Positions 26,161-34,640 are shown, counted from the first letter of the stretch. The stretch is 64,000 bases of DNA from Alkalihalobacillus sp. YIM B00296 (GCF_020179385.1 NZ_JAIBLJ010000009.1:62001-126000), one strand, 5' to 3'. The notes: generated by a model not told the origin, from the sequence alone. A program made the numbers and translations.

Positions 26161-27021
26161 TCAATCATCTGCTTCAAGCAAGGTTTCAAGATCCACCGTC
26201 CAACGACTGGTCAAGCTATCTCTTTCCAACCGCATGATGGCATCATGCTTATCAAGCCCTTTTCTATTGTTTGTAATGACTTCTACTGAATATTCGGTAA
26301 CAAGCAATGTAGAGGGTTCTTTGTCTGATAAAGGCTTGTTTGGATGAACAAAGAATAGTTCCTTCAGCATCCTTTTTTTAATAGGTTGGCTGACCAACTT
26401 GTTGATGATCATAAAGTCCTCCTGGTTCACAGCATGGATGAAGATACTGGCCAGCTCATCACTTGCTGCATTTTCAATAAAGTCGTCCAGCTTGCCCGAT
26501 GCCTTCAAAATCATCAATTGATGAGATGGATCCTCTCTGTTCGTCCTATGGGTTGTACTGTTCGGTAGATGAATGCAAAAGTGTCCCGGAAAGTTATTGG
26601 TTAATGTGCCAGCACCATGTGGCATTCCGTGCATAGAGGCTGGGATCATCTCAGAGCCGTTCCGTATGAATATGGCCCTCCTCTTCCAGCTCCAGTTCCC
26701 GCCATAAATCTCTTTCATGATCTCCGTATCGGTCTTTGTAAGAGGCTGCACATCAGCATGATGTTCCCCTGCCCTTCTCTGGACAGTAAAAAATAAACCT
26801 GTTTCAATATCCACAACTTCAAAGGTACTTTTCCTTGGGAAAATCTCATCAGTTTCTTCCCACGTCCTCCATCCGATTCGTTGGGGTACCTGTGTACCAT
26901 CATCAAAAATCGAAGGCAAATACTCCACTTTGATGTTTTTAGCTAAAGCATCTTCTATTGGGAAAAGATTAGTTAGAAGTCCACAAAAAACCACTACGGG
27001 TATCATAAAGGTTCGTTTCAT
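26161..27021 (-). CDS. secreted protein of unknown function with GHFCIHLPNS motif
   Basis: About 286 residues. A cleavable signal peptide (FMIPVVVFCGLLTNLFPI to ALAKN) is followed by a compact domain containing MHGMPHGAGT and, 10 residues on, NFPGHFCIHLPNSTTHRTN. The spaced His and Cys residues recall an L,D-transpeptidase-like active site, and I recall similar motifs in exported clostridial and bacillar proteins of unknown role. I set the start at ATG 27021, 8 bases after GGAG. The enzymatic idea is inference. Confidence 0.72.
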   Translation of the reverse strand: MKRTFMIPVVVFCGLLTNLFPIEDALAKNIKVEYLPSIFDDGTQVPQRIGWRTWEETDEIFPRKSTFEVVDIETGLFFTVQRRAGEHHADVQPLTKTDTEIMKEIYGGNWSWKRRAIFIRNGSEMIPASMHGMPHGAGTLTNNFPGHFCIHLPNSTTHRTNREDPSHQLMILKASGKLDDFIENAASDELASIFIHAVNQEDFMIINKLVSQPIKKRMLKELFFVHPNKPLSDKEPSTLLVTEYSVEVITNNRKGLDKHDAIMRLERDSLTSRWTVDLETLLEADD

Positions 27022-27177
27022 CTCAATTTCTCCGTTTCGAAGATATTTCCTCTCCAAGTATAGTGTGGCATGGAGGCATGGAACAGTATAACAGGTAATT
27101 TTTGTACCAAAAGGGTTTGATTTACCAGTATCAGCAGGACCATATGATAGGGAATGCTATTCAAGTGAGGAGGGAAA

Positions 27178-27342
27178 ATGATGAAAAGAAAAAAGAACCG
27201 ATTGATTGAAATCGAACATCCACATATCAGGGAAGTCGAAGAGCATACTCTACACCCAGGGGTAGACGAAGAACGTACCGGAGACCTTTTGCAAAATACG
27301 GCTGATGAAGAAGACGATCAAGCAGGACAAGTCCAGGGTTAG
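27178..27342 (+). CDS. small acidic protein, 54 residues
   Basis: A short frame preceded by GAGGAGGGAAA at ideal distance, encoding a basic N-terminus (MMKRKKNRLIEIEH) and a strongly acidic C-terminal half (ADEEDDQAG). A hairpin terminator follows about 80 bases later. No family is recognised. The strong ribosome site is the main support. Confidence 0.55.
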   Translation: MMKRKKNRLIEIEHPHIREVEEHTLHPGVDEERTGDLLQNTADEEDDQAGQVQG

Positions 27343-27418
27343 GCAGCTTCTATAATAAATAAAAGAACTTTACTAAGCCAATACTTTGGGCTTAATTACC
27401 GTGTTATTGAAGAAATTA

Positions 27419-27452
27419 TTAAAGGTTGATCCATATCGGGTCAACCTTTTAA
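27419..27452 (+). terminator. hairpin terminator
   Basis: AAAGGTTGA / TCAACCTTT arms around an 11-base loop, followed by TAA. A similar hairpin occurs at 32863-32891. Confidence 0.65.
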
Positions 27453-27548
27453 CCTCATCTCTTCTTTTTTGCCACCTCGATTTATAGGCTAAAAACTCCT
27501 ATACTAATCGTATGGAGGATATTCCTTATCCACCCCTTGTAGAAAAAG

Positions 27549-27983
27549 TTGAATTATAAAAATCAATCTGAAATCTGGATGATCAAAGCACCAGCAGAAT
27601 TTGAAGCTGTAATGAAGGATATGGCTGATGAAGTGACGATCATAGAAGATCTGAAAGCTGGTAACAAAATCCATTTCGTCCTCGTGTTCGCATACGAACA
27701 AGCCGAGGTCGCTCCATTCATTGATGAACTGCTTCCACAACTTGGGGAAGATGCTGTCGTATGGTTCGCCTACCCGAAGAAATCTTCAAAAAGGTATAGT
27801 TCTGATTTGTCACGGGATAATGGATGGAAACCATTAGGGAATTCTGGTTTTGAAGGTGTCAGGCAAATTGCCATCAATGAAGATTGGTCCGCACTTCGTT
27901 TCAGACATGTAGATTATATCAAAACATTGACACATCATAAGAAATTAGCAATGAGCGAGCAAGGCAAAAAGAGAGAGATCTAA
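27549..27983 (+). CDS. DUF3052-like protein, probable N-terminal frameshift
   Basis: A 144-residue protein with VWFAYPKKSSK and GWKPLGNSGFEGVRQIAINEDWSALRFR, typical of small conserved proteins of the DUF3052 kind. The frame opens at TTG 27549 without a ribosome site. A different frame from ATG 27512 encodes MEDIPYPPLVEK and would join this one as PPLVEK-LNYKNQSE if one A were removed from the AAAAA run at 27543-27547. The usual family start resembles that joined form. The gene may be frameshifted or may contain a sequence error. The function is unknown. Confidence 0.65.
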   Translation: MNYKNQSEIWMIKAPAEFEAVMKDMADEVTIIEDLKAGNKIHFVLVFAYEQAEVAPFIDELLPQLGEDAVVWFAYPKKSSKRYSSDLSRDNGWKPLGNSGFEGVRQIAINEDWSALRFRHVDYIKTLTHHKKLAMSEQGKKREI

Positions 27984-28008
27984 CCGTTTAACGATGAGTG
28001 ACAAAAAA

Positions 28009-28045
28009 TGGGGATGATCCACTCGGAGCATCCCCACTTTCTTAT
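28009..28045. terminator. bidirectional terminator between DUF3052 gene and floT
   Basis: TGGGGATG / CATCCCCA arms around 12 bases, with TTTTTT on the minus-strand side and a T-rich tail on the plus side. Confidence 0.85.
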
Positions 28046-29616
28046 TTCTCGCTTTTTACGTATTCATTTTCTTCACTGTTTTCTTTTTGATTGGTTGGAA
28101 ACCCTTCTCTTGTTCGGGTAATTTCTCTCGTCAATTCATCAACGCTAGAACGGACATTTCCTTTTCCAGAGAAGTTCTCGATGAGTTCCTTGACGTCTAA
28201 ACCAGACGAAGCTTTCAATGACTCCTGCAGGGTCGACATCAGGTTGGTAGCATATCCTGTAACCTTGTTGGCTCCTCCACCTTCACCGCTTCCGGTATCA
28301 ACGACTGTAATTTTATCTATGTTAGACAGCGGGCTTGCAATTTCTTTTGCATAAGATGGCAGCATAGTGATGATCATATCGAGCATTGCAGCTTGGCCGT
28401 ACTGTTCGAATGCTTCTGCGATTTTTTGTTTCGCTTCTGCTTCCGCAAGACCTTTCAGACGGATGACTTCAGCTGCAGATTCACCTTGGGCTCTTTCCGA
28501 ATCAGCTTTTGCAATACCATCTATCCGAATTTTCTCAGCCTCTGCCCTTGCCATTGATTCAATGCGATATTGTTCAGCATCTGCAGAAGCGATTTGTTTA
28601 CGTTTATCCGCTTCTGCGGATTGTTCAACTGCATAACGATCGGCATCTGCTTTTTTCTTGACCTCGGAATCATATTGCTTTTCACGCCGGGAAATTTCTT
28701 TTTCCTCAAGTTCAATTTGTTTTTGACGCTCAATGATCTTTATCTGCATCTGATGCTCGGTAACCTCTTGCTTCGAGCGTGCTTCTTCAAGATGGTATGC
28801 TTGGTCTGCACGTGCTTTAGCCCTATCTTGCTCTTCCCTATATTCAGCGATTTTCAACTGATTGATCTTTTCTGCTTCCGCCACTTCAGTTGCACGTTCA
28901 AGTTCGGATTTTTTCGCATCTTTATCCGCTTCTGCACGTTTGATGCGGGTTTCCTTTTCGGCTTCAGCAGTTGCAATATAAGCATCGCGTTTCACTTGAG
29001 CGATCCTTGGCTTACCAAGGGACTCTAAGTATCCATTTTTATCGCGGACATCTTTAATTGTAAATGAAACAATATTCAGACCCATTATAGCAAGGTCTTG
29101 TGAAGCGACACGTTGCACTTCTTGAGAAAATTTTTCACGGTTCTTGTAAATCTCTTCAACTGTCATCGATCCAAGGATTGATCGCAGATGTCCTTCTAGC
29201 ACTTCACGCGCTTCATTCTCCCGGTCACTTTTCGTCTTCCCTAAAAACTGCTCTGCAGCAGTAGCGATCTCCCCGATTGAACCGCCGATTTTGATGATGG
29301 CCGTCCCATCAGCCATGACTGGTACGCCTTGCTCTGTGTATACTTCTGGTGTTTGTACATCAATTTTACTGGACAACAGACTCAACGATTCAGCATGTTG
29401 AAACACAGGAAGCACGAATGTACCACCCCCGCGTACGATTTTGATCCGGTTACCGCCTTCGTCAATGTTGACATTCCTTGAACCCAGGTAACTACCTGTA
29501 ACGATCAAGGCTTCATCTGGACCAGCAGTACGATACTTTGAAACAAAAACCCCAATTAAAGCAATTAATAAGAATACTACGATTCCAATTACAATGAAAA
29601 GTGGACTTAGACTCAT
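28042..29616 (-). CDS. floT: flotillin FloT
   Basis: A 524-residue flotillin. It has one N-terminal membrane helix (about 5-26) and an SPFH/PHB domain (about 30-210, with DVQTPEVYTEQGVPVMADGT). A long Glu/Ala/Lys-rich coiled coil (about 210-400) contains the EA-repeat AEAEKETRIKRAEADKDAKK, and the C-terminal tail has a Gly-rich stretch GSGEGGGANK. It scaffolds functional membrane microdomains. It is downstream of an NfeD-like gene, as in the B. subtilis yuaF-floT operon, with AGGAGGG before ATG. Confidence 0.95.
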   Translation of the reverse strand: MSLSPLFIVIGIVVFLLIALIGVFVSKYRTAGPDEALIVTGSYLGSRNVNIDEGGNRIKIVRGGGTFVLPVFQHAESLSLLSSKIDVQTPEVYTEQGVPVMADGTAIIKIGGSIGEIATAAEQFLGKTKSDRENEAREVLEGHLRSILGSMTVEEIYKNREKFSQEVQRVASQDLAIMGLNIVSFTIKDVRDKNGYLESLGKPRIAQVKRDAYIATAEAEKETRIKRAEADKDAKKSELERATEVAEAEKINQLKIAEYREEQDRAKARADQAYHLEEARSKQEVTEHQMQIKIIERQKQIELEEKEISRREKQYDSEVKKKADADRYAVEQSAEADKRKQIASADAEQYRIESMARAEAEKIRIDGIAKADSERAQGESAAEVIRLKGLAEAEAKQKIAEAFEQYGQAAMLDMIITMLPSYAKEIASPLSNIDKITVVDTGSGEGGGANKVTGYATNLMSTLQESLKASSGLDVKELIENFSGKGNVRSSVDELTREITRTREGFPTNQKENSEENEYVKSEK

Positions 29617-29640
29617 ATTTCCCTCCTGAAATTTGAAATA

Positions 29641-30006
29641 TTACACGTTGAAAGAGGATGACTCATATGGAGTAACGTGCAGGACTCCATCTTTAATTTC
29701 AATGATCAGAATCTCCGAATCAGCCTCTATCGGCCTGTTGTCAAGACTGACTGCAGATTTTGCAATATTTCCGCTGTTCCCGCTGATCAAGACCTCACCA
29801 TAACCATCAGAAGGAATGGAAGTAATAACTTTACCGATCCGACCTTGCAAGTCTTCCATTGCATACGTATTTGATTCCTCCGCTGAAGAAAGCGGAATCA
29901 AAACAAAAATGTTCAAGAGCGTGACGGAAAGGAAGGCTAAAAGCCCTGAAATGATCTTGATCAGCCAGATATGCACCCCTGTGTCCCGGTATGTAAAAAG
30001 TTTCAT
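29641..30006 (-). CDS. NfeD-like protein (YuaF type), N-terminally short
   Basis: 121 residues containing one membrane helix (SGLLAFLSVTLLNIFVLIPL) and the soluble OB-fold NfeD domain (DLQGRIGKVITSIPSDGYGEVLI). YuaF homologues paired with flotillin are about 170-180 residues and have additional N-terminal membrane helices. Here the reading frame starts at what corresponds to the middle of the family. No good ribosome site precedes ATG 30006. It may be a 5'-truncated gene. It normally works with FloT in membrane domain organisation. Confidence 0.75.
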   Translation of the reverse strand: MKLFTYRDTGVHIWLIKIISGLLAFLSVTLLNIFVLIPLSSAEESNTYAMEDLQGRIGKVITSIPSDGYGEVLISGNSGNIAKSAVSLDNRPIEADSEILIIEIKDGVLHVTPYESSSFNV

Positions 30007-30021
30007 TTATTTGTAAAATAA

Positions 30022-30050
30022 AGAAAAAGAAACAACCTTTACAGGCTGTT
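30022..30050 (-). terminator. terminator after the PAS histidine kinase
   Basis: AACAGCC-TGTAAA-GGTTGTT on the minus strand with one G-U pair, followed by TTCTTTTTC. It separates the kinase from the yuaF-floT unit. Confidence 0.7.
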
Positions 30051-31497
30051 ACTGATTGAATGGGAGTTTGATCATGAAGGTGGTCCCTTTTCCAAGCTCA
30101 CTTTCCACCTTGATCGTCCCTTTGTGGTTTTGTATGATTCGATAACTGACCATCAGACCTAGGCCTGTTCCATTACTCTTCGACGTATAGAAAGGTTCTC
30201 CGAGTCTTTCAATGATATCAGGGGGGATTCCACAGCCTTCATCTTTTATAGCAATGGTAAGGGAGTCCGCATTTCCACTCTTTATCATTACCCATAAGTT
30301 ACCTCCGCTTTCCATGCATTCGATACCATTCTTGATTAAATTGATGAATACTTGTTTCAACTGGTTCTTCTCACATAAGATGCTTGGCAAATTCTCCTCT
30401 ATCAATATCCGAAGGGATACATTCCTCAAATTGGCCTGTGGAGCCATCAACGTAATTGTGCTATTCATGATTGTACTTATCTCTTCCCTGGAGAAATGGT
30501 GAGCTTGAGGTTTTGAAAGAATCATAAACTCGGATATGATCTTGTCGATGCGATCGAATTCATTCAAAATGACATCATGGTAGTCGAGATTACCAGGTTC
30601 TTCTTTCAAGAGCTGGATGAATCCTTTGATTGCGGTGATCGGATTTCTGATTTCGTGGCCGATTCCTGCAGCCAATTCTCCGACTACTTGCAAGGTCTCG
30701 GATTTTCGTAAAGATTCCTCTAATTCTTTTTTACCGGTTATATCCCTTAAAATGGCGAGATGGACACCCTGGGCGATGTTAGCCTTTGCTGAAAAGTCGA
30801 CATGCAAGTCCCTGCCGTCCATTCTTTTGAGAACGGTTTCCTCTTTCATGCTTCCATCCGTATTCAATTTTTCAAGCGACCTGTTCAGATGTTTCTTTAA
30901 ATCAGCTGGATATGAGCTTTGCTTAAAATCTTCAATAGATACGCCAAATAACTCGCTGGCTGCCTGATTCACTTCGATAGGTAGTCCCATGTCATCAAAG
31001 AAAATGATCGCATCCTGTACCTCATTAAAAATCGCAGTGAACTTACCCTTCTCGCTTTTTTTCGTTTTTTGAGCAGTAATGTCAATAGCTGTCCCAATTA
31101 CTTCAATCGTTTTTCCCTCGTCCATGATCGGTGACAATACGGTGAAATAGTAATGATCTTTAAAATAAAGCTTGAAAGTGACTAGCTCGCCTTCATATGC
31201 CAACTCATAGTTTCTATTCAAAATCAATGCTGTATCTTGTGGGAACATTTCCTCTACCGAGTGTCCCACAAGAGAAAAGCCGTTTAATCGGTTTTGTTTT
31301 GATAATTTCCCATTTGCGAAAGTATAGATGAATTTCCCATCATCACGTTTAATAAATTTAAAAAGAACACAAAACAAATTGTTGACGATGTTTTCGTCGT
31401 TTTTTAATTCCTGCCATAAATTTGGATCCATTTCCCTCAACTCAGCTAATTTTGAAAAGCCTATTCTTGCCTCAACTCTTTTCATTCTCTTTTCCAC
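30049..31497 (-). CDS. PAS-domain sensor histidine kinase, sporulation-kinase-like
   Basis: A 482-residue cytoplasmic kinase. It has a first PAS-like domain (about 35-145, ending VIGTAIDITAQK) and a second PAS domain (about 150-262, FNEVQDAIIFFDDMG to LAILRDITGKK). The HisKA box is GIGHEIRNPITAIKGF and the HATPase boxes are LIKNGIECM, KDEGCGIP and GTGLGLMVSY. No receiver domain or adjacent regulator is present. That fits orphan kinases of the KinA-KinE phosphorelay that feed Spo0F, though this role is inferred. Confidence 0.92.
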   Translation of the reverse strand: MEKRMKRVEARIGFSKLAELREMDPNLWQELKNDENIVNNLFCVLFKFIKRDDGKFIYTFANGKLSKQNRLNGFSLVGHSVEEMFPQDTALILNRNYELAYEGELVTFKLYFKDHYYFTVLSPIMDEGKTIEVIGTAIDITAQKTKKSEKGKFTAIFNEVQDAIIFFDDMGLPIEVNQAASELFGVSIEDFKQSSYPADLKKHLNRSLEKLNTDGSMKEETVLKRMDGRDLHVDFSAKANIAQGVHLAILRDITGKKELEESLRKSETLQVVGELAAGIGHEIRNPITAIKGFIQLLKEEPGNLDYHDVILNEFDRIDKIISEFMILSKPQAHHFSREEISTIMNSTITLMAPQANLRNVSLRILIEENLPSILCEKNQLKQVFINLIKNGIECMESGGNLWVMIKSGNADSLTIAIKDEGCGIPPDIIERLGEPFYTSKSNGTGLGLMVSYRIIQNHKGTIKVESELGKGTTFMIKLPFNQ

Positions 31498-31638
31498 CTT
31501 TATAATAATGATACATTTTGAATATATGTTTTTTTATTTAAAAATTATTATTCTCTTTTTCATATGCACATTCCTCTCTTTATTTAAAAGTTTATAGTAC
31601 TATTTACTCAACGTTAAATATATCCGAGAGGTGATCAT

Positions 31639-32373
31639 ATGAGGAGTTCAAATCCTAGTTTGAACGATAAAACATTCCGTAGATTCCAAGGAACCGCTTC
31701 TGAAGGGAATACGATGACAATTGGTGGTGCAGTAAATCGAACCTTCATTCTTCTGGTTGTGTTGATGGGAAGTGCCTTTTATTCTTGGAACCAGTATTTT
31801 TCAGGGGAAGCTGTTCAACATCTGTTATGGATTGGCTTGATTGGCGGACTGATAATGGCATTCGTTACAATATTCATTCCTAAAATCTCCCCTATAACAG
31901 CTCCGGTCTATGCTTTGCTTAAAGGATTGGCGATTGGTTCTCTTTCTGCAATCTATGAATCACTATATAGCGGGATCACTTTACAGGCCGCTCTACTGAC
32001 GATCAGTACTCTACTAGCGATGCTTTTGTTATATAAGACGGGTACTATCAAAGTTACGAAGAATTTCAGAATCGGGGTCATATCTGCTACCATGGGGATT
32101 TTTTTCGTATATTTGATTAATATCATCTTGAGGTTTTTCGGAATGAACGTTCCTTTTCTCCATGACACAGGAACGGTGGGTATCATCATTTCTTTGGTGA
32201 TCATTACTGTAGCTGCATTGAATCTAGTCCTGGACTTCGATTTCATTGAGGCAGGTGCTCGACAACAAGTACCGAAATATATGGAGTGGTATGCCGGATT
32301 CGGATTATTGGTTACACTCGTCTGGTTATATCTTGAGATGCTAAGACTGTTGGCTAAGGTCAGAAGAAATTGA
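31639..32373 (+). CDS. Bax inhibitor-1/YccA family membrane protein
   Basis: A 244-residue protein with seven predicted helices after a hydrophilic N-terminus (NPSLNDKTFRRF). Conserved BI-1/YccA features include GLAIGSLSAIYE and LNLVLDFDFIEAGARQQVPK near the C-terminus, whose acidic residues form the pH/Ca2+ sensor in homologues such as YetJ. The ribosome site GAGAGGTGATCAT precedes ATG. It is followed 15 bases later by the SnoaL-like gene. Confidence 0.9.
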   Translation: MRSSNPSLNDKTFRRFQGTASEGNTMTIGGAVNRTFILLVVLMGSAFYSWNQYFSGEAVQHLLWIGLIGGLIMAFVTIFIPKISPITAPVYALLKGLAIGSLSAIYESLYSGITLQAALLTISTLLAMLLLYKTGTIKVTKNFRIGVISATMGIFFVYLINIILRFFGMNVPFLHDTGTVGIIISLVIITVAALNLVLDFDFIEAGARQQVPKYMEWYAGFGLLVTLVWLYLEMLRLLAKVRRN

Positions 32374-32388
32374 TATGGGGGCATCAGA

Positions 32389-32817
32389 ATGAGCAAATTG
32401 AGAGTCGAGCATGCGAAATCTTGGTTTCAGGACGTTTTTGAAAGTGGAGACCTTGATCGGTTAGATAAAATTGCTATTGAGGAAGTGAAAATTGAAACTG
32501 CAGGCCGTCATTTAGTGGGAAAACAGGAGTTTATTGGTTTCCTTGAGTGGTACCGAGCGACTTTCACGGACAGTCATTGGGAATTGCATGACATCATCAC
32601 AGGAGATGGAAAGGTTGTCATCCGCTATACTGGGACAAGTATTTATGCAGGTGGATGGCTTGATTTGCCTGCACGTGAAGAGCCGGTAAAAGAGACAGGC
32701 GTATTGATTTTTGCTTATAATGGAGATCTGATCAGCAAAGTATGGTGTGAATTGAGCGACCTTGAAGTATTTAGTGACTTAGGGGGGCTTGCCCATATCA
32801 AGAATGCTGAAAGCTGA
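32389..32817 (+). CDS. SnoaL/NTF2-like protein
   Basis: A 142-residue cone-shaped alpha+beta fold. HAKSWFQDVFESGDLDRLDKI is the first helix pair, then GKQEFIGFLEWYRATFTDSHWELHDI, typical of SnoaL-like polyketide cyclase/ester cyclase relatives. No catalytic triad is certain. It is probably co-transcribed with the BI-1 gene. The substrate is unknown. Confidence 0.8.
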   Translation: MSKLRVEHAKSWFQDVFESGDLDRLDKIAIEEVKIETAGRHLVGKQEFIGFLEWYRATFTDSHWELHDIITGDGKVVIRYTGTSIYAGGWLDLPAREEPVKETGVLIFAYNGDLISKVWCELSDLEVFSDLGGLAHIKNAES

Positions 32818-32862
32818 GATTATCAGAATCATTTCTAATGATATTAAGGGTTTTGAACATAA

Positions 32863-32891
32863 GGGTTGATCCGAAATCATCGGGTCAACCC
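32863..32891 (+). terminator. hairpin after the SnoaL-like gene
   Basis: GGGTTGA-TCC / CGGG-TCAACCC arms. It has no strong T run after the stem, so termination is uncertain. Confidence 0.45.
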
Positions 32892-33031
32892 CTATTCAGG
32901 TCATCATTCATGCGAATAAAACAACAGTCCGACAAAAGGGTACACCATTTGTCAGATGAAACATCGACCCATTCCATATATAATAAAGGCAGTGAACCTC
33001 TCTGCCAGGTACCGCTCAGGAAAGTCTTTCA

Positions 33032-33135
33032 TGAGATCCTGAAAACACGAAAAAACGAATACGGGGTACTCAGAGAAGGTTTCTGAGGTCCTGAAAACGC
33101 GAAAAAAGGAATTTGAGGTACTCAGAAGAATTTGG
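33032..33135 (+). repeat. 52-bp tandem duplication
   Basis: Two units of 52 bases, starting at 33032 (TGAGATCCTGAAAACACGAA) and 33084 (TGAGGTCCTGAAAACGCGAA), each containing a GGTACTCAGA segment. A diverged relative lies at 25731-25792. The 386-base gap between the SnoaL-like gene and murG holds only this, the hairpin above and a GGTGCCTGGTAC fragment at 33159. Confidence 0.75.
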
Positions 33136-33203
33136 GGTACACCATTGACTTCTAAATCGGTGCCTGGTACAGGAACCGTAGCATTTAATAAAGGATGATG
33201 TAG

Positions 33204-34271
33204 ATGAAGCGTATTTTATTAACGGGTGGCGGCTCGACCGGTCATGTTGCTGTCAATCTTGCTTTAATCCCTCACTTGAAACGTAACGAATGGGAAATCC
33301 ATTATATAGGATCACACAACGGGATTGAACGTGAACTGATTGAACCTATACCTGAAGTAACCTATTATCCGATCTCCACCGGGAAGCTGCGAAGGTACTT
33401 TGACATCAATAACTTTAAGGACCCGTTCCGTGTCATCAAAGGGATTGGCCAGGCTTATCGGATCATCCGTAAGGTAAAGCCAAGTATTGTTTTCTCAAAA
33501 GGCGGATTCGTTTCTGTGCCAGTCATTCTCGCCTCTCGCATTACGAAGACACCCGTCATTTCTCACGAGTCAGACATGAGCCCTGGTCTTGCGAATAAAA
33601 TTTCAATGCCTTTTGCTTCAAAGGTTTGTGTAACTTTCCCTGAAACACTTAAGCATCTTCCTGAAGATAAAGGGATTTTACTCGGATCAATTGTGCGGGA
33701 AGAACTGAGTAAAGGGTCGAAACGGAAAGGACTCCATTTCTGCGATTTCACTGATTCGAAACCAGTCATCCTCGTAATGGGCGGAAGCCAGGGAGCGAAG
33801 AGAATCAATGAAGCGATCAGAAGCCTGGTACCTACCTTGACGAAAAAATACCAGATCGTCCATCTTTGTGGAAAAGGTAAAATCGATGAAACAATGAGTG
33901 CCCATGGATATAAGCAATTTGAATATATAAAAGAAGAATTACCGGACATTCTAGCCATAACAGATTTAGTCGTCACACGAGCGGGTTCAAATTCAATTTA
34001 TGAATTCCTCGATTTACAAATCCCGATGATTCTTGTTCCGCTGCCTCTCAGTCAGAGCCGAGGTGATCAAATCCAGAACGCTGAATCCTTTAAAAAGCAA
34101 GGTTTCGCTGAGGTGATACAAGAAGAAGATGTTACGGACGAATCCCTTCATCAGTCGATCGAGAAAACATACAATGAACGGGACAATTATAAAGGTAGTA
34201 TGCAGCGGAGCGAGCAAAGCAACCCTCTGGAAAAGCTGTACGGATTACTAGAAAAGTACAGCAAATACTAA
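33204..34271 (+). CDS. murG: MurG-type UDP-GlcNAc:lipid I N-acetylglucosaminyltransferase
   Basis: A 355-residue GT-B fold enzyme that converts lipid I to lipid II in peptidoglycan synthesis. Family motifs are the first glycine loop [16 protein letters not shown] (residues 5-20), [23 protein letters not shown], and the donor-site segments [14 protein letters not shown] and [12 protein letters not shown]. It is not next to other mur/mra genes, so it is probably the second MurG paralogue found in several Bacillaceae. The ribosome site AAAGGATG precedes ATG 33204. Confidence 0.93.
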   Translation: MKRILLTGGGSTGHVAVNLALIPHLKRNEWEIHYIGSHNGIERELIEPIPEVTYYPISTGKLRRYFDINNFKDPFRVIKGIGQAYRIIRKVKPSIVFSKGGFVSVPVILASRITKTPVISHESDMSPGLANKISMPFASKVCVTFPETLKHLPEDKGILLGSIVREELSKGSKRKGLHFCDFTDSKPVILVMGGSQGAKRINEAIRSLVPTLTKKYQIVHLCGKGKIDETMSAHGYKQFEYIKEELPDILAITDLVVTRAGSNSIYEFLDLQIPMILVPLPLSQSRGDQIQNAESFKKQGFAEVIQEEDVTDESLHQSIEKTYNERDNYKGSMQRSEQSNPLEKLYGLLEKYSKY

Positions 34272-34335
34272 GGTATCATTTGATTTTATACGAAACAATC
34301 ATTAAACTATAAATAAGAAAACATTATAGGCTCAT

Positions 34336-34434
34336 TCCTTAAAGGGGAGTAGCTTGACACAACAAGGTCGTCATTACAGGAAACCATTCCTCGGCTTTGT
34401 TGGCAACATTTGTTGTTAGCGAGACCTTTACCAG
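34336..34434 (+). promoter_or_regulatory. yybP-ykoY manganese riboswitch
   Basis: The leader has the hallmark 5' motif TAAAGGGGAGTAGC (34340-34353) and the 3' motif TTAGCGAGACCTTTACC (34416-34432). P1 is formed by TAAAGG (34340-34345) with CCTTTA (34425-34430). Two internal hairpins lie between, including GGCTTTGTTGGCAAC. Members of this class sense Mn2+ and turn on Mn exporters and related genes. The 3' motif also forms one arm of the terminator at 34421-34459, so ligand binding would prevent termination. Confidence 0.9.
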
Positions 34435-34459
34435 TTCGAAATCCTGGTGGTCTCTTTTT
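34421..34459 (+). terminator. riboswitch-controlled terminator
   Basis: GAGACC and ACCAG (34421-34434) pair with CTGGT and GGTCTC (34444-34454), followed by TTTTT. The 5' arm overlaps the riboswitch P1 strand, so the two folds exclude each other. Confidence 0.88.
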
Positions 34460-34464
34460 AAATT

Positions 34465-34499
34465 GACGTGGTCACCAGATAAGGTGGTCACGTTTTTTA
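34465..34499 (+). terminator. second intrinsic terminator in the same leader
   Basis: A perfect 10-bp stem CGTGGTCACC-AGATAA-GGTGGTCACG followed by TTTTTT, only 10 bases after the first terminator and 28 bases before the next gene. It has no obvious competing structure. Confidence 0.88.
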
Positions 34500-34526
34500 T
34501 TCCATGAAAGGAGAGGAGAGGAAAAA

Positions 34527-34640
34527 ATGGCTATAAAAAAACTGATCAAAGCGCTCATCCTGAAAAAGGGATATCGGTTTGCAAAAAATCATATCATCCC
34601 TATAGCAAAGAGAGAACTTAAGAAACGACGGAAAAGATAA
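34527..34640 (+). CDS. 37-residue basic peptide in the riboswitch operon
   Basis: A short frame with an excellent ribosome site (AAAGGAGAGGAGAGG) 7-15 bases before ATG 34527. The peptide is highly basic and amphipathic (MAIKKLIKALILKKGYRFAK, C-terminus KKRRKR). It lies between the Mn riboswitch and the YybP-like gene. No family is recognised. The strong initiation site and conserved context support a real gene. Confidence 0.6.
   Translation: MAIKKLIKALILKKGYRFAKNHIIPIAKRELKKRRKR

Noticed and set aside
29985-30006. Sigma-W promoter (TGAAAC) at the start of the NfeD-like gene
   Set aside because: TGAAAC is present but no CGTA -10 follows at the required 15-17 base spacing, and it overlaps the coding start.
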